Source of the DNA: Acetatifactor muris | Lineage (GTDB): Bacteria; Bacillota; Clostridia; Lachnospirales; Lachnospiraceae | Reading direction: 5' to 3' | Assembly: GCA_023664365.1 (NCBI GenBank) | Contig: JAMPFR010000034.1 | Location: 1 to 36,080 of the forward strand | DNA length: 36,080 nucleotides | Shown here: positions 1-8,345 of the stretch, piece after piece | Layout of the letters: each line of letters opens with the position of its first letter | Numbering within the stretch: the stretch's first letter is position 1 | Made by a program: the position numbers and the translations under genes | The notes under the pieces: generated by a model | The model's input: only the letters and a program-made list of their open reading frames with translations | The model's database searches: none | What the model was told of the DNA's origin: nothing

Positions 1-34
1 GCCTTTAATGCAGGTTCGATTCCTGTCGGATGCA
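1..34 (+). tRNA. tRNA 3' fragment, probably tRNA-Arg
   Basis: The window opens inside a tRNA gene. A five-base-pair T stem (GCAGG with CCTGT) encloses the canonical loop TTCGATT. It is followed by the 3' acceptor strand CGGATGC and discriminator A34. CCA is not encoded, since the next bases are CTT. The matching 5' acceptor strand would be GCATCCG, which together with A73 is typical of tRNA-Arg, but the anticodon lies outside the window, so the isotype is inference. The tRNA also shows that the downstream gene cannot start at the upstream in-frame ATG at position 30, which falls inside it. Confidence 0.8.
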
Positions 35-63
35 CTTTACATCACCCTGTACTGTAACATATC

Positions 64-102
64 CATGGAGGCGTCTCATGGAGGTGTCCCATGGAGGTGC
101 CT
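64..102. repeat. Three tandem 13-bp units (CATGGAGGYGYCY)
   Basis: Three head-to-tail 13-bp units lie at 64-76, 77-89 and 90-102. All share CATGGAGG and differ at a few later positions. They sit between the tRNA and the SH3-domain protein gene. Each unit contains a Shine-Dalgarno-like GGAGG and an ATG, but the ATGs precede the GGAGG, and the reading frame through them is not needed for the downstream gene. No function can be assigned. Confidence 0.7.
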
Positions 103-164
103 CCGGGTATTTCCAGCAGCATAGGGCCGGCGTATGGCTCTATATGTTTGAGGAAGGTGTAAAT

Positions 165-1412
165 ATGCATAAAGATAAGTGGAAGACTATTCGCGATATT
201 ATTATCGGTAATTGCAAGATTGTTTTCCCTGTATTAGTAGTTATTCTGGGGGCGATTACGGCAGTTATTGCGCTGAACGCCAATAAAGCTGAGGCACAGA
301 CCCAGGCGGAGGGACAGCCTTCGACCCGGGAGGGCAGCAGTTCTGCCGGTACCGCGGTAGATTCCGGAGAGGTACAGCCGGAGGAGAGCAGGCCGTCTGC
401 AGAGGATGTGCCGCTGGTTGCCAATGAAGATGAGGCTGTTTATAACCTGGTGGCAGCTTATTATAATGCTATCGGAGCAGGCGATTCGGATGCCCTCCAG
501 ACCATATGCCGCGGAATCAGTGAAAACAATGTGCTTTATTATAGTGAACTGGCAAAGTATGTTGAAGGCTATTCGGATATTGAAATATATTCCAAGCAGG
601 GGCCCGAGGAGAGAACCGTCATTGCCTATGTATATTATAAAATGAATCTGACAGAACATGGCGCGTTTCCGGGTTATGAAGCACTGTATGTCTGCACGGA
701 CGAGGATGGCAGCCTCTATATTAAGGACAGCAGTACCTTTACGGAGGAGGAAAAGGAATATATTGTAGACGCCAACGGACAGGTGGACGTGGTAGAGTTT
801 AATAACCGCGTGATAGCGGAGTACAACGAACTGTTGGAGCAGAATCCGGCCTTACTGGAGTATGTGGGAATGCTGAGCGTTGAGATAAATACCCGGGTGG
901 GTGAGACACTTTCCAGCAGGATTCAGGAAAATGAGTCCCAGGAACCGGAAGGCGGAGGATCTGCAGCGGGCGGACAGGAACAGCCTCCGGCGGAGCAGGT
1001 TCCGGCAGAGACCGGCCCCCAATATGCCAGCGCCACCACTACCGTCAATGTAAGAAATTCGGACAGCGAGCAGGCTGATAAGCTGGGCAAGGTGTCCGGG
1101 GGTACCAGGCTTGAGGTGCAGGAGGTTCGTCTGAACGGGTGGACAAAGGTGGTATATGAGGGAAAGGACGGCTATATTAAGTCGGATTACCTCCAGTTTG
1201 AGGAAAGCGCTGCAAACCTGGAAGTTATAGGCAGCGTCACCGCCACCACAAACATAAATATCCGGGCGGCGGCGAGCGAGAACGCAGAGAGGCTGGGAAT
1301 GCTTGCGGGAGGTGCGTCGCTTCCCTTGTTGGGCAATGAAAACGGCTGGTGCAAGGTAAATTATAACGGTCAGGTGGCGTATGTAAAAGCTGATTATGTG
1401 ACACAGCAGTAA
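165..1412 (+). CDS. Membrane-anchored protein with two C-terminal bacterial SH3 domains
   Basis: A 415-residue protein. The start at 165 is chosen because AGGAAGG (151-157) sits 7 bases upstream; longer in-frame starts run into the tRNA. The N-terminus is short and basic (about 1-18), followed by one membrane segment (about 19-37). A low-complexity Ser/Glu/Pro-rich linker follows, then a middle domain (about 85-265) that I do not recognise. A second Gly/Glu/Pro/Gln-rich linker leads to two SH3_3-type repeats at about 288-347 and 354-415, each with a V/I-N-[VI]-R strand and a G-W-x-K-V turn. Such repeats usually bind peptidoglycan. The topology suggests a cytoplasmic N-terminus with SH3 domains at the wall. 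A terminator follows directly, so it is probably transcribed alone. The envelope role is inferred. Confidence 0.85.
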   Translation: MHKDKWKTIRDIIIGNCKIVFPVLVVILGAITAVIALNANKAEAQTQAEGQPSTREGSSSAGTAVDSGEVQPEESRPSAEDVPLVANEDEAVYNLVAAYYNAIGAGDSDALQTICRGISENNVLYYSELAKYVEGYSDIEIYSKQGPEERTVIAYVYYKMNLTEHGAFPGYEALYVCTDEDGSLYIKDSSTFTEEEKEYIVDANGQVDVVEFNNRVIAEYNELLEQNPALLEYVGMLSVEINTRVGETLSSRIQENESQEPEGGGSAAGGQEQPPAEQVPAETGPQYASATTTVNVRNSDSEQADKLGKVSGGTRLEVQEVRLNGWTKVVYEGKDGYIKSDYLQFEESAANLEVIGSVTATTNINIRAAASENAERLGMLAGGASLPLLGNENGWCKVNYNGQVAYVKADYVTQQ

Positions 1413-1445
1413 GAAGAGCCTGTCAGGAATAAAAATTAAAAAAAC

Positions 1446-1483
1446 GGGAAGCCTTTAACTGAAAAGGAAGGGCTTCCTTTTTT
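1446..1483 (+). terminator. Rho-independent terminator after the SH3 protein gene
   Basis: Stem GGAAGCC (1447-1453) pairs with GGCTTCC (1471-1477) and is followed by a run of six T (1478-1483). It lies 34 bases after the stop codon. Confidence 0.85.
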
Positions 1484-1588
1484 CATGTTCTATTGTAGTG
1501 TCCGTTTCTCGGACAAACATGCAGCGCCGTACAGGGCGGAAGAGACGCGGATGTAACATGGAAGTCCGTATATGTGGGAGAGAAGAAA

Positions 1589-2020
1589 ATGACGTCACAG
1601 GAAATAGCAATTTATCGGGAAATTCAGAAAAACACGGAGATGGCAATGAAGGCAATCGACACTATTTCAGACAAGGTCTATGATGATGCGCTGGCTATGC
1701 AGCTTTCCAGACAGACCCTGAAATATTCGGAGATTCACAATGCCGCTTCAAAGCAGTTGGTGGCGGGTAAGGCGGAATATTATCGAAGCGGCGCACTGGC
1801 GGACGCCGTACTGCGGACGGGACTCCATTATAATACCCTGCTTAATACCAGTACGGGGCATATTGCGGAGCTGATGATAAAAAACAGTACCAACGGGATT
1901 CTGGAGATGGAAAAAGCGCTGCGGCACAATGAGAATGCCGGCGAACGTTCAACGGCTCTGGCAAAACAGCTGATAGAATGTGAGGAAAAGAATGTAGCCA
2001 GATTGAAGCAGTATCTTTGA
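1589..2020 (+). CDS. Small alpha-helical protein of unknown function
   Basis: A 143-residue protein. The ATG at 1589 is preferred over an in-frame GTG at 1574, because GGGAGAG (1576-1582) is well spaced upstream of it. No domain is recognised with certainty. The sequence is predicted to be almost wholly helical, with long amphipathic stretches. It has no signal peptide and no membrane segment, and cysteine is nearly absent. Short runs such as Y-x-E-I-x-K-N-T near the N-terminus and E-K-A-L-R-H-N-E-N near residue 115 give it the look of a four-helix-bundle or ferritin-like fold, but metal-ligand spacing is not convincing. The gene stands alone between a terminator and the gdhA promoter. Function unknown. 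Confidence 0.75.
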   Translation: MTSQEIAIYREIQKNTEMAMKAIDTISDKVYDDALAMQLSRQTLKYSEIHNAASKQLVAGKAEYYRSGALADAVLRTGLHYNTLLNTSTGHIAELMIKNSTNGILEMEKALRHNENAGERSTALAKQLIECEEKNVARLKQYL

Positions 2021-2033
2021 TGTGTATGTGGAA

Positions 2034-2047
2034 ATTTTGTACAAAAT
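2034..2047. promoter_or_regulatory. Perfect 14-bp palindrome upstream of the gdhA promoter
   Basis: ATTTTGT followed by its exact reverse complement ACAAAAT, with no spacer. It lies 48 bases upstream of the proposed gdhA -35 box and just after the stop codon of the preceding gene. The position would suit an activator site. No regulator can be named from the sequence. Confidence 0.45.
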
Positions 2048-2095
2048 ATCTAAAAAACCGGCAGAAAACTTTTACAGTTTAATGGGATAAAGCGG

Positions 2096-2124
2096 TTGAG
2101 AAATGGACAGGGATGGTTTATAAT
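2096..2124 (+). promoter_or_regulatory. Sigma-70/SigA-type promoter of gdhA
   Basis: -35 TTGAGA (2096-2101), spacer of exactly 17 bases, -10 TATAAT (2119-2124). The expected start of transcription is about 2131, leaving a leader of about 45 bases before the ATG at 2177. The leader carries AAGGAGG (2160-2166). Confidence 0.8.
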
Positions 2125-2161
2125 GTCTTTTGGATTGTGGGACAAGCATCCAACAAAATGA

Positions 2162-3523
<1,362 letters not shown>

Positions 3524-3582
3524 GAACGGGTTATTTTGCGTCGCTACCTTATGCAGTCAGTTGAATGATTTTCAGAAAAAGG

Positions 3583-3613
3583 CGGGAGTTCTGTGACGAC
3601 TCCCGTCTTTTTC
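3583..3613 (+). terminator. Rho-independent terminator of gdhA
   Basis: Stem CGGGAGT (3583-3589) pairs with ACTCCCG (3599-3605), with a 9-base loop, followed by TCTTTTTC. Confidence 0.9.
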
Positions 3614-3704
3614 ATGACATTTGGATAAAGAATTCCGTCGGATCTGCCGATATACCCATAGATAGTATATAAAAATATTTGTCCGAATCAAGGAGGATGA
3701 CGAC

Positions 3705-4694
3705 ATGAATATTATAGCCAGCAGGAGCAGCGCCGGAGTGAACCGGTACGGGCTGAGGAACACGGATGGAACCTCGGCAGGCCAGATTTCCGTTGCAAGG
3801 AAAACGGCGGAGGAAAGGGCGGCGGCAAGGGCGAAAGCCAGAGCCGAGCAGAGGGCTAAAGAGGCGAAGCGGGCCCGGGAGGCCAAGAGAGCAAAAGAAG
3901 CGCAGAAAAAGCAGCTGCTTAAGAAAAAACTGCATTATAATTTCAAACAGATCTCCACACGGATACTGCGGGCGAAAACCTCCGGCAATGCAAGGCGGGC
4001 GGTGACCAGCGCCAGACAGAAGGTGGTGGAGCTGCGTAAGAAACTGAAGATGTCCGATTATGATAATCAGGATCTGCTGAATGCCATCCGCCACGCGGAA
4101 GCCATGACCAGAGTGGCGAAAAAGAAGCTGAAGCATCTGGAAGAGGAAGAAAATGTGAAGCTGCGTGGAGGCGTGTGTGAGGCAGAACTGACGGAGGAGA
4201 CGGAAGAGGCCGCGGAGGAAGACTGGTACAGCGAAGTCTCGGAGGAGGAGAGCGGCGCTGTGTCGGCTCCCGAGCTTAATATGGAGGATTTGCAGGAGCT
4301 GATGGAGATATACCAGGAACTCATGGAGGAAGCCATGGAGGACATGGAAAGCATGAGCGAGCTGGAGGATTTGATGCTGGGCGGCGCCGGAGGCGAGATG
4401 GATCCGGAGGATCTGGAGCAGATGAAGAAAAAGCACCGCTCCGAGGAACTTCGGAAAATCATGGAAGCCGATATGAAATATCTGAAGGCCATGTTTGAAA
4501 AGCTGGCAAAAGAGCAGCAGAGCAGTGCAGGCAGCATCGGAAGCGGCAGTTCGGACAACAATGCAGGAGGAAGCGCCGGGTATGATACCGGCGGCGTATC
4601 TCTGGAACTGGGCGGGGTGGATATCCCCGTAGATACACAGATGGTGGATGCGGTGGAACTGGTGGAGGGCGGAGTGATTGACGCTTCCGTTTAG
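3705..4694 (+). CDS. Charged coiled-coil protein, unknown function
   Basis: A 329-residue protein, not recognised. It starts after AAGGAGG (about 3690-3696). Charge is strongly segregated. Residues about 32-75 are an Ala/Arg/Lys/Glu-rich helix, residues 75-150 remain basic, and residues about 150-235 are very acidic, with Glu and Met repeats such as M-E-E-A-M-E-D-M-E. A mixed helix follows at about 240-275, then a Ser/Gly-rich low-complexity linker. The last 40 residues are hydrophobic/acidic beta-like sequence ending D-A-S-V. There is no signal peptide or membrane helix. The basic helix could contact nucleic acid or membranes and the acidic part could pair with it; this is speculation. It is flanked by terminators on both sides, so it is its own unit. 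Confidence 0.8.
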   Translation: MNIIASRSSAGVNRYGLRNTDGTSAGQISVARKTAEERAAARAKARAEQRAKEAKRAREAKRAKEAQKKQLLKKKLHYNFKQISTRILRAKTSGNARRAVTSARQKVVELRKKLKMSDYDNQDLLNAIRHAEAMTRVAKKKLKHLEEEENVKLRGGVCEAELTEETEEAAEEDWYSEVSEEESGAVSAPELNMEDLQELMEIYQELMEEAMEDMESMSELEDLMLGGAGGEMDPEDLEQMKKKHRSEELRKIMEADMKYLKAMFEKLAKEQQSSAGSIGSGSSDNNAGGSAGYDTGGVSLELGGVDIPVDTQMVDAVELVEGGVIDASV

Positions 4695-4705
4695 TAAAAG
4701 TACAG

Positions 4706-4749
4706 AACGCCGGTATATAACAGACAAAGGACTGTTATATACCGGCGTT
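4706..4749 (+). terminator. Long perfect hairpin terminator after the coiled-coil gene
   Basis: An 18-base-pair perfect stem, 4706-4723 with 4732-4749, encloses an 8-base loop (ACAAAGGA). It begins 11 bases after the stop codon. The downstream sequence is only moderately T-rich (GTTTATTC), so termination is inferred mainly from stem strength and position. Confidence 0.7.
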
Positions 4750-4890
4750 TATTCCCGCGAGCGATGAGCCAAACGACCATGCTTAAAGCCAACTATAGGT
4801 TGGCTTGGACATTTGGCGAATGCCGCGAGGGTCAATAGCCCGTTGCTTGCAGCGGGGTTATTGACTCATGACAATAGATAAGCTATTTTT
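4750..4890 (+). other. Structured non-coding stretch with two strong hairpins; candidate RNA element or dispersed repeat
   Basis: This fills most of the 332-base gap between genes. First structure: outer arms GCCAAA (4768-4773) and TTTGGC (4812-4817) enclose an inner perfect 8-bp stem, AAGCCAAC (4786-4793) with GTTGGCTT (4799-4806). Second structure: GTCAATA (4831-4837) pairs with TATTGAC (4859-4865) and continues inward through GC-rich imperfect pairs to a small loop near 4847-4851. The heptamer CCGCGAG occurs directly repeated at 4755-4761 and 4823-4829, before each structure. A short AATAG/CTATT hairpin follows at 4873-4887. No open reading frame with a ribosome binding site is visible. 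It could be a small RNA, an unknown cis-regulatory RNA or a REP-like dispersed palindrome. Confidence 0.5.
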
Positions 4891-4945
4891 ACGGAATTTT
4901 TTAATATATTGTATGACAAACGGCGGAATATGTGATAAAATAATC

Positions 4946-4973
4946 TTGATTATTTCGCAGGAAGTGGTATAAT
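4946..4973 (+). promoter_or_regulatory. Promoter of the diguanylate cyclase gene, with operator-like repeats
   Basis: -35 TTGATT (4946-4951), 16-base spacer, -10 TATAAT (4968-4973). The -10 box lies inside an inverted repeat, TGGTA (4965-4969) with TACCA (4976-4980), and a second TACCA follows at 4984-4988. This arrangement is compatible with a repressor site over the promoter. The regulator is unknown. Confidence 0.65.
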
Positions 4974-5026
4974 AGTACCAAAGTACCAGAGAAAATTCGG
5001 GGGGGGTAAGCGATACGAGAGAGAAT

Positions 5027-6682
5027 ATGAGAACATTGCGAATAGAACTGCTGCAGCTCCTTCTGATATTGTTTTTCGGTTTTATGATATTTGGACGGAC
5101 TGCAGAGGCTGCTGACGGAGCAAAGAGGGTACTGTTTATCAGCTCTTATTCTTATGCCTGGGAGCAGGTGCAGCTGCAGATAGAAGGGATCAGAGCAGGC
5201 CTGGGCGAGGATGTAGTATTGGACTATGAGTTTATGGATACCAAGCGTGTGGACACGGAGGAGTCCCTGCAGCTGTTTTATGAGGGACTGGCTTACAGGC
5301 TTTCCGTGGTGGAACCTTATGATGCGGTAATTTTAGGAGATGACGCGGCCCTAAGGTTTGCCATGGAGCATCAGGAGGATTTATTCCCGGAGATCCCCAT
5401 GGTATTTGAGGGAGTCAATGACGAAGAGCTTGCAGCGGAAGCAGTGCAAAATCCTATGATAGCAGGTGTTTTGGAAAAGCTTTCCGTGGAGAAAAATATT
5501 GAATTGGGGCTGAAGATTAACCCGAAGGCAAAGAGGGTTGTTGCCATTCTGGACGACAGCCTTACGGGTGAGGCGGAACGGAAACGCTATTATAAATGTG
5601 CGGAGCAGTATCCGAATCTGGAGTTTGATGAGCTTAATGTATCTCAGTCCAGGAATTTTACCCTTCGTTATGCTTTGGGGAGTCTGTCTGAGGATACCAT
5701 ACTGATTTACATTATTATGACGGAAGATATTGAGGGCAGGACTTATACGGACAGGCAGGCTATTGATTTGATTACGGAGTGCGCTACAGTGCCTGCGCTG
5801 CGCATGGTGGACGGCGGTATCGGAACCGGCCTTCTGGGAGGCAATATGGTCTCCATGCGCAAATCGGGAGAGATTGCGGCGCAGATGGCGATGGAGATCA
5901 TGGCAGGGAAGCCGGCGGACAGCTTTGAACTGGTAACGGACAGTCCTCAGACCTATTGTGTGGATGCTCTTGTTATGGACAAATTTCATATCAGCATGTC
6001 AGTATTGCCAAAGGATACGGAAATTATTAACAAGAAGACCACCTTTTTTGAGAGGAATAAGGAGGCAATGGTTCCCTTCAGTATTCTGGGGATAGTGGTA
6101 GTGGTGGTGCTGGGCTGGGCGTTGTTTGATAATTTCAAGAGACGTCATCTGATGGTGGAGCTTGAAGGCACGAAAAAGCTTATGGAATCTGCATCACAGC
6201 ATGATTTCCTGACAGGTATTCCCAACCGGAGCAAGTTTATGAGCGATATAGAGCGTCTGGTGGGAGAAAAGAAGCCCTGTACGGTTATTATGATCGATAT
6301 AGACGATTTCAAGAGCATCAATGATACTCTGGGACACACGGCGGGCGATGAGGCGCTGAAGCAGGTAGCCTCCCGGCTGCGGGATATGGAATCTCAGCTG
6401 CTGACGCCTTACCGTTTTGCAGGAGACGAATTTATTCTGATTCTGGAGAGCGCCCAGTACAAGATTGTGGAAAAGACCGCATATCAGTGCCGGCAGGTCT
6501 TTACAAGTCCCTTTATTCTGGATGGTAAAAAGTCCAAGGTGTGCGGCAGTATCGGAATTGCGTCTTACCCGAAGGATTCAGATGATGTGGAGAAGCTGAT
6601 TGTCTGTGCAGATGACGCTATGTATCAGGTGAAGAAAAACGGCAAGAACGACTTCGCTTTTTACAGTGCGCAGCAGATTTAA
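5027..6682 (+). CDS. Membrane sensor diguanylate cyclase (periplasmic substrate-binding domain plus GGDEF)
   Basis: A 551-residue protein. A signal peptide or anchor (about 1-29) precedes an extracytoplasmic ABC-type substrate-binding-like domain (about 33-330). One membrane helix (about 350-369) follows, then a cytoplasmic GGDEF domain (about 385-548). The GGDEF domain carries D-I-D-D-F-K-S-I-N-D, G-H-T-A-G-D-E-A-L and the active-site signature A465-G-D-E-F469. AGDEF is an accepted catalytic variant, so synthesis of cyclic di-GMP from two GTP is likely, controlled by a ligand outside the cell. The inhibitory RxxD site expected at 456-459 reads S-Q-L-L, so product feedback is probably absent. 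A GAGAGAG precedes the start, and a run of eight G lies further up. It is monocistronic between its own promoter and terminator. The ligand is unknown. Confidence 0.9.
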   Translation: MRTLRIELLQLLLILFFGFMIFGRTAEAADGAKRVLFISSYSYAWEQVQLQIEGIRAGLGEDVVLDYEFMDTKRVDTEESLQLFYEGLAYRLSVVEPYDAVILGDDAALRFAMEHQEDLFPEIPMVFEGVNDEELAAEAVQNPMIAGVLEKLSVEKNIELGLKINPKAKRVVAILDDSLTGEAERKRYYKCAEQYPNLEFDELNVSQSRNFTLRYALGSLSEDTILIYIIMTEDIEGRTYTDRQAIDLITECATVPALRMVDGGIGTGLLGGNMVSMRKSGEIAAQMAMEIMAGKPADSFELVTDSPQTYCVDALVMDKFHISMSVLPKDTEIINKKTTFFERNKEAMVPFSILGIVVVVVLGWALFDNFKRRHLMVELEGTKKLMESASQHDFLTGIPNRSKFMSDIERLVGEKKPCTVIMIDIDDFKSINDTLGHTAGDEALKQVASRLRDMESQLLTPYRFAGDEFILILESAQYKIVEKTAYQCRQVFTSPFILDGKKSKVCGSIGIASYPKDSDDVEKLIVCADDAMYQVKKNGKNDFAFYSAQQI

Positions 6683-6701
6683 AGGAACATTTGACAGCAA
6701 A

Positions 6702-6726
6702 GGCTCACCTTTTGGTGGGTCTTTTT
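6702..6726 (+). terminator. Rho-independent terminator after the diguanylate cyclase gene
   Basis: GGCTCACC (6702-6709) pairs with GGTGGGTC (6714-6721), allowing two G-T wobbles, over a TTTT loop. It is followed by five T (6722-6726). Confidence 0.85.
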
Positions 6727-6762
6727 GCAGGTTGGATGACTTTGTTCCGAAAGGGAAGATAA

Positions 6763-7506
6763 ATGGCAGGAAAGAAATTTTACGCCGTGAAGAGAGGAAA
6801 AGTAACGGGTGTCTTTAAAACCTGGGAGGAGTGCAGGGAGTCTGTGGAAGGCTATCCCGGGGCGGAATATAAAGGCTTTCCTTCCCGGTCGGAGGCATAT
6901 GCTTATTTGGGAATTTCGGAGCAGTCCGGAGAAGCCGAAGAGGGGTATCAGACAGACGGGGCAGGAGACAGGGCAGATAGGGTGAAGGGGAAGAAGCAAT
7001 ATCCGGCAGACGCGGCAGAGCGGCCCCCGGCGGGCTGGCTTCTGGCATATGTGGATGGAAGTTACGAAGATTCTCTTAAGAAATATGCCTTTGGCTGTGT
7101 ATTTTTTACCCCGGAAGGACATATTTATACTCAGTACGGGAACGGGGACAGGGAGCAGTCCCTGCAGCACAGGAATGTGACAGGGGAAATGCTGGGAGCC
7201 ATGTATGCGGTAAAGACAGCCATGGTGAACGGTTTTCGGGGCATTGAAGTTCGATATGATTATCAGGGGATTGAAAAGTGGGTTACAGGGGAATGGCGTT
7301 CCAAAACGGAGTTGACCCAAAAGTATGCCCATGCCATGCGGGATTGGGGAAGGGACATTGAAATCAGGTTTCAAAAGGTAGCGGCACATACCAATGTGCG
7401 GTATAATGAGCTTGCGGACAGCTTGGCAAAGAAAGGCTTGCGGGAAGGAAACGGGGTACCGAAGGTGGTGCCGTTGAAAGAAATGGAAGAGTATTGTGAA
7501 GAGTGA
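6763..7506 (+). CDS. rnhA: Ribonuclease H1 with N-terminal viroplasmin/hybrid-binding domain
   Basis: A 247-residue protein that cleaves the RNA strand of RNA-DNA hybrids. Residues about 4-50 form the RNase H1 N-terminal hybrid-binding fold: KKFYAVKRGKVTGVF, then W-E-E-C, then the K-G-F-P-S-R-S-E-A motif. A charged linker (51-90) leads to the catalytic domain (91-226). The four acidic catalytic residues are visible: Asp98 in YVDGS, Glu142 in GEMLG, Asp166 in YDYQG and Asp219 in ELADSLAKK, with His209 in the flexible loop. The start is supported by AAGGGA seven bases upstream. It is followed with no gap by the pseudouridine synthase gene, suggesting a small RNA-metabolism operon. Confidence 0.92.
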   Translation: MAGKKFYAVKRGKVTGVFKTWEECRESVEGYPGAEYKGFPSRSEAYAYLGISEQSGEAEEGYQTDGAGDRADRVKGKKQYPADAAERPPAGWLLAYVDGSYEDSLKKYAFGCVFFTPEGHIYTQYGNGDREQSLQHRNVTGEMLGAMYAVKTAMVNGFRGIEVRYDYQGIEKWVTGEWRSKTELTQKYAHAMRDWGRDIEIRFQKVAAHTNVRYNELADSLAKKGLREGNGVPKVVPLKEMEEYCEE

Positions 7507-7516
7507 AGATACTGCA

Positions 7517-8230
7517 ATGAGGTTAAATAAATATCTTGCCCATGCCGGCATCTGTTCCAGGCGGGAGGCAGACAGACTGATAGAGCAGGGCAGGGTGCTG
7601 GTGAACGGTCAGCAGTCCGAGCCGGGACAGCAGGTCAGCGGACAGGATGAGATTACCGTCAACGGGAAAAAGGTTCAGGGGACGGAAAGAAAAGTAGTGC
7701 TGGCCTTTTATAAACCGGTGGGCGTAACCTGTACGGAAAAGGACGCCCATGCGGAGAAAATTATCGGGGATCTGGTGAAATATCCTGTCCGGGTTACCTA
7801 TGCGGGACGGCTTGACAGGGATTCGGAGGGGTTGCTGCTGCTGACCAACGACGGCGATTTGATCCAAGGTATGATGCGGGGAGCAAACCGCCATGAAAAA
7901 GAATATATCGTCAGGGTGGACAAAGAGATAACACCTGATTTTTTAAAGAAAATGGAAGCCGGAATCTATTTGAAGGATTTGAAGATAAAGACGAGAGAAT
8001 GCAGGCTGGAACAGATTGGAAAATATACGTTCAAAATTATTTTGACCCAAGGGGTCAACAGGCAGATTCGGCGAATGTGCGCCGCCTGCGGATGGCGTAC
8101 AAAGGAAATTAAGCGTATCCGGGTGATGAGCATAACGCTTGGCAGTTTAAAGCCGGGAGAATTCAGGGAATTATCCGGACAGGAGATAGAAGGTTTATAT
8201 CGGGAATGCGCACGGAATGAAGTGACTTAA
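7517..8230 (+). CDS. rluF: 23S rRNA pseudouridine synthase, RluF type (RsuA/RluB family)
   Basis: A 237-residue protein from the ATG at 7517, whose product begins MRLNKYLAHAG as usual for the family. An in-frame GTG at 7496 has a better-placed GGAAG and would add seven residues and overlap rnhA by 11 bases; this cannot be settled by eye. An S4 RNA-binding domain (about 1-60) precedes the catalytic domain, with the signature G-R-L-D100-R-D-S-E-G-L-L-L-L-T; Asp100 is the nucleophile. The later segments H-E-K-E-Y, G-V-N-R-Q-I-R-R-M-C and L-K-P-G-E-F-R-E-L resemble Escherichia coli RluF, which modifies U2604 of 23S rRNA, more than RluB or RsuA. The exact target in this organism is inferred. Confidence 0.88.
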   Translation: MRLNKYLAHAGICSRREADRLIEQGRVLVNGQQSEPGQQVSGQDEITVNGKKVQGTERKVVLAFYKPVGVTCTEKDAHAEKIIGDLVKYPVRVTYAGRLDRDSEGLLLLTNDGDLIQGMMRGANRHEKEYIVRVDKEITPDFLKKMEAGIYLKDLKIKTRECRLEQIGKYTFKIILTQGVNRQIRRMCAACGWRTKEIKRIRVMSITLGSLKPGEFRELSGQEIEGLYRECARNEVT

Positions 8231-8345
8231 GAAAATCTGAGTTGTGTGTGCCATTTTTAACGGCATTGTCATCGAAGATGGTACCGATGCTGCAGGCGAC
8301 ATGGCGGAAGGTGCGTAAAAATGCAGGGGGCGGCGGGATATAAGT

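Noticed and set aside
3612-4727. 371-codon open frame on the - strand
   Set aside because: Antisense shadow of the charged coiled-coil gene; rich in His/Leu/Phe, as expected from reverse-reading Glu/Lys codons, and no ribosome binding site. The + frame has AAGGAGG.
8244-8318. Short GTG-started frame of 24 codons before ligA
   Set aside because: No ribosome binding site and no family resemblance; the 115-base gap otherwise shows only a weak CATCG/CGATG hairpin.
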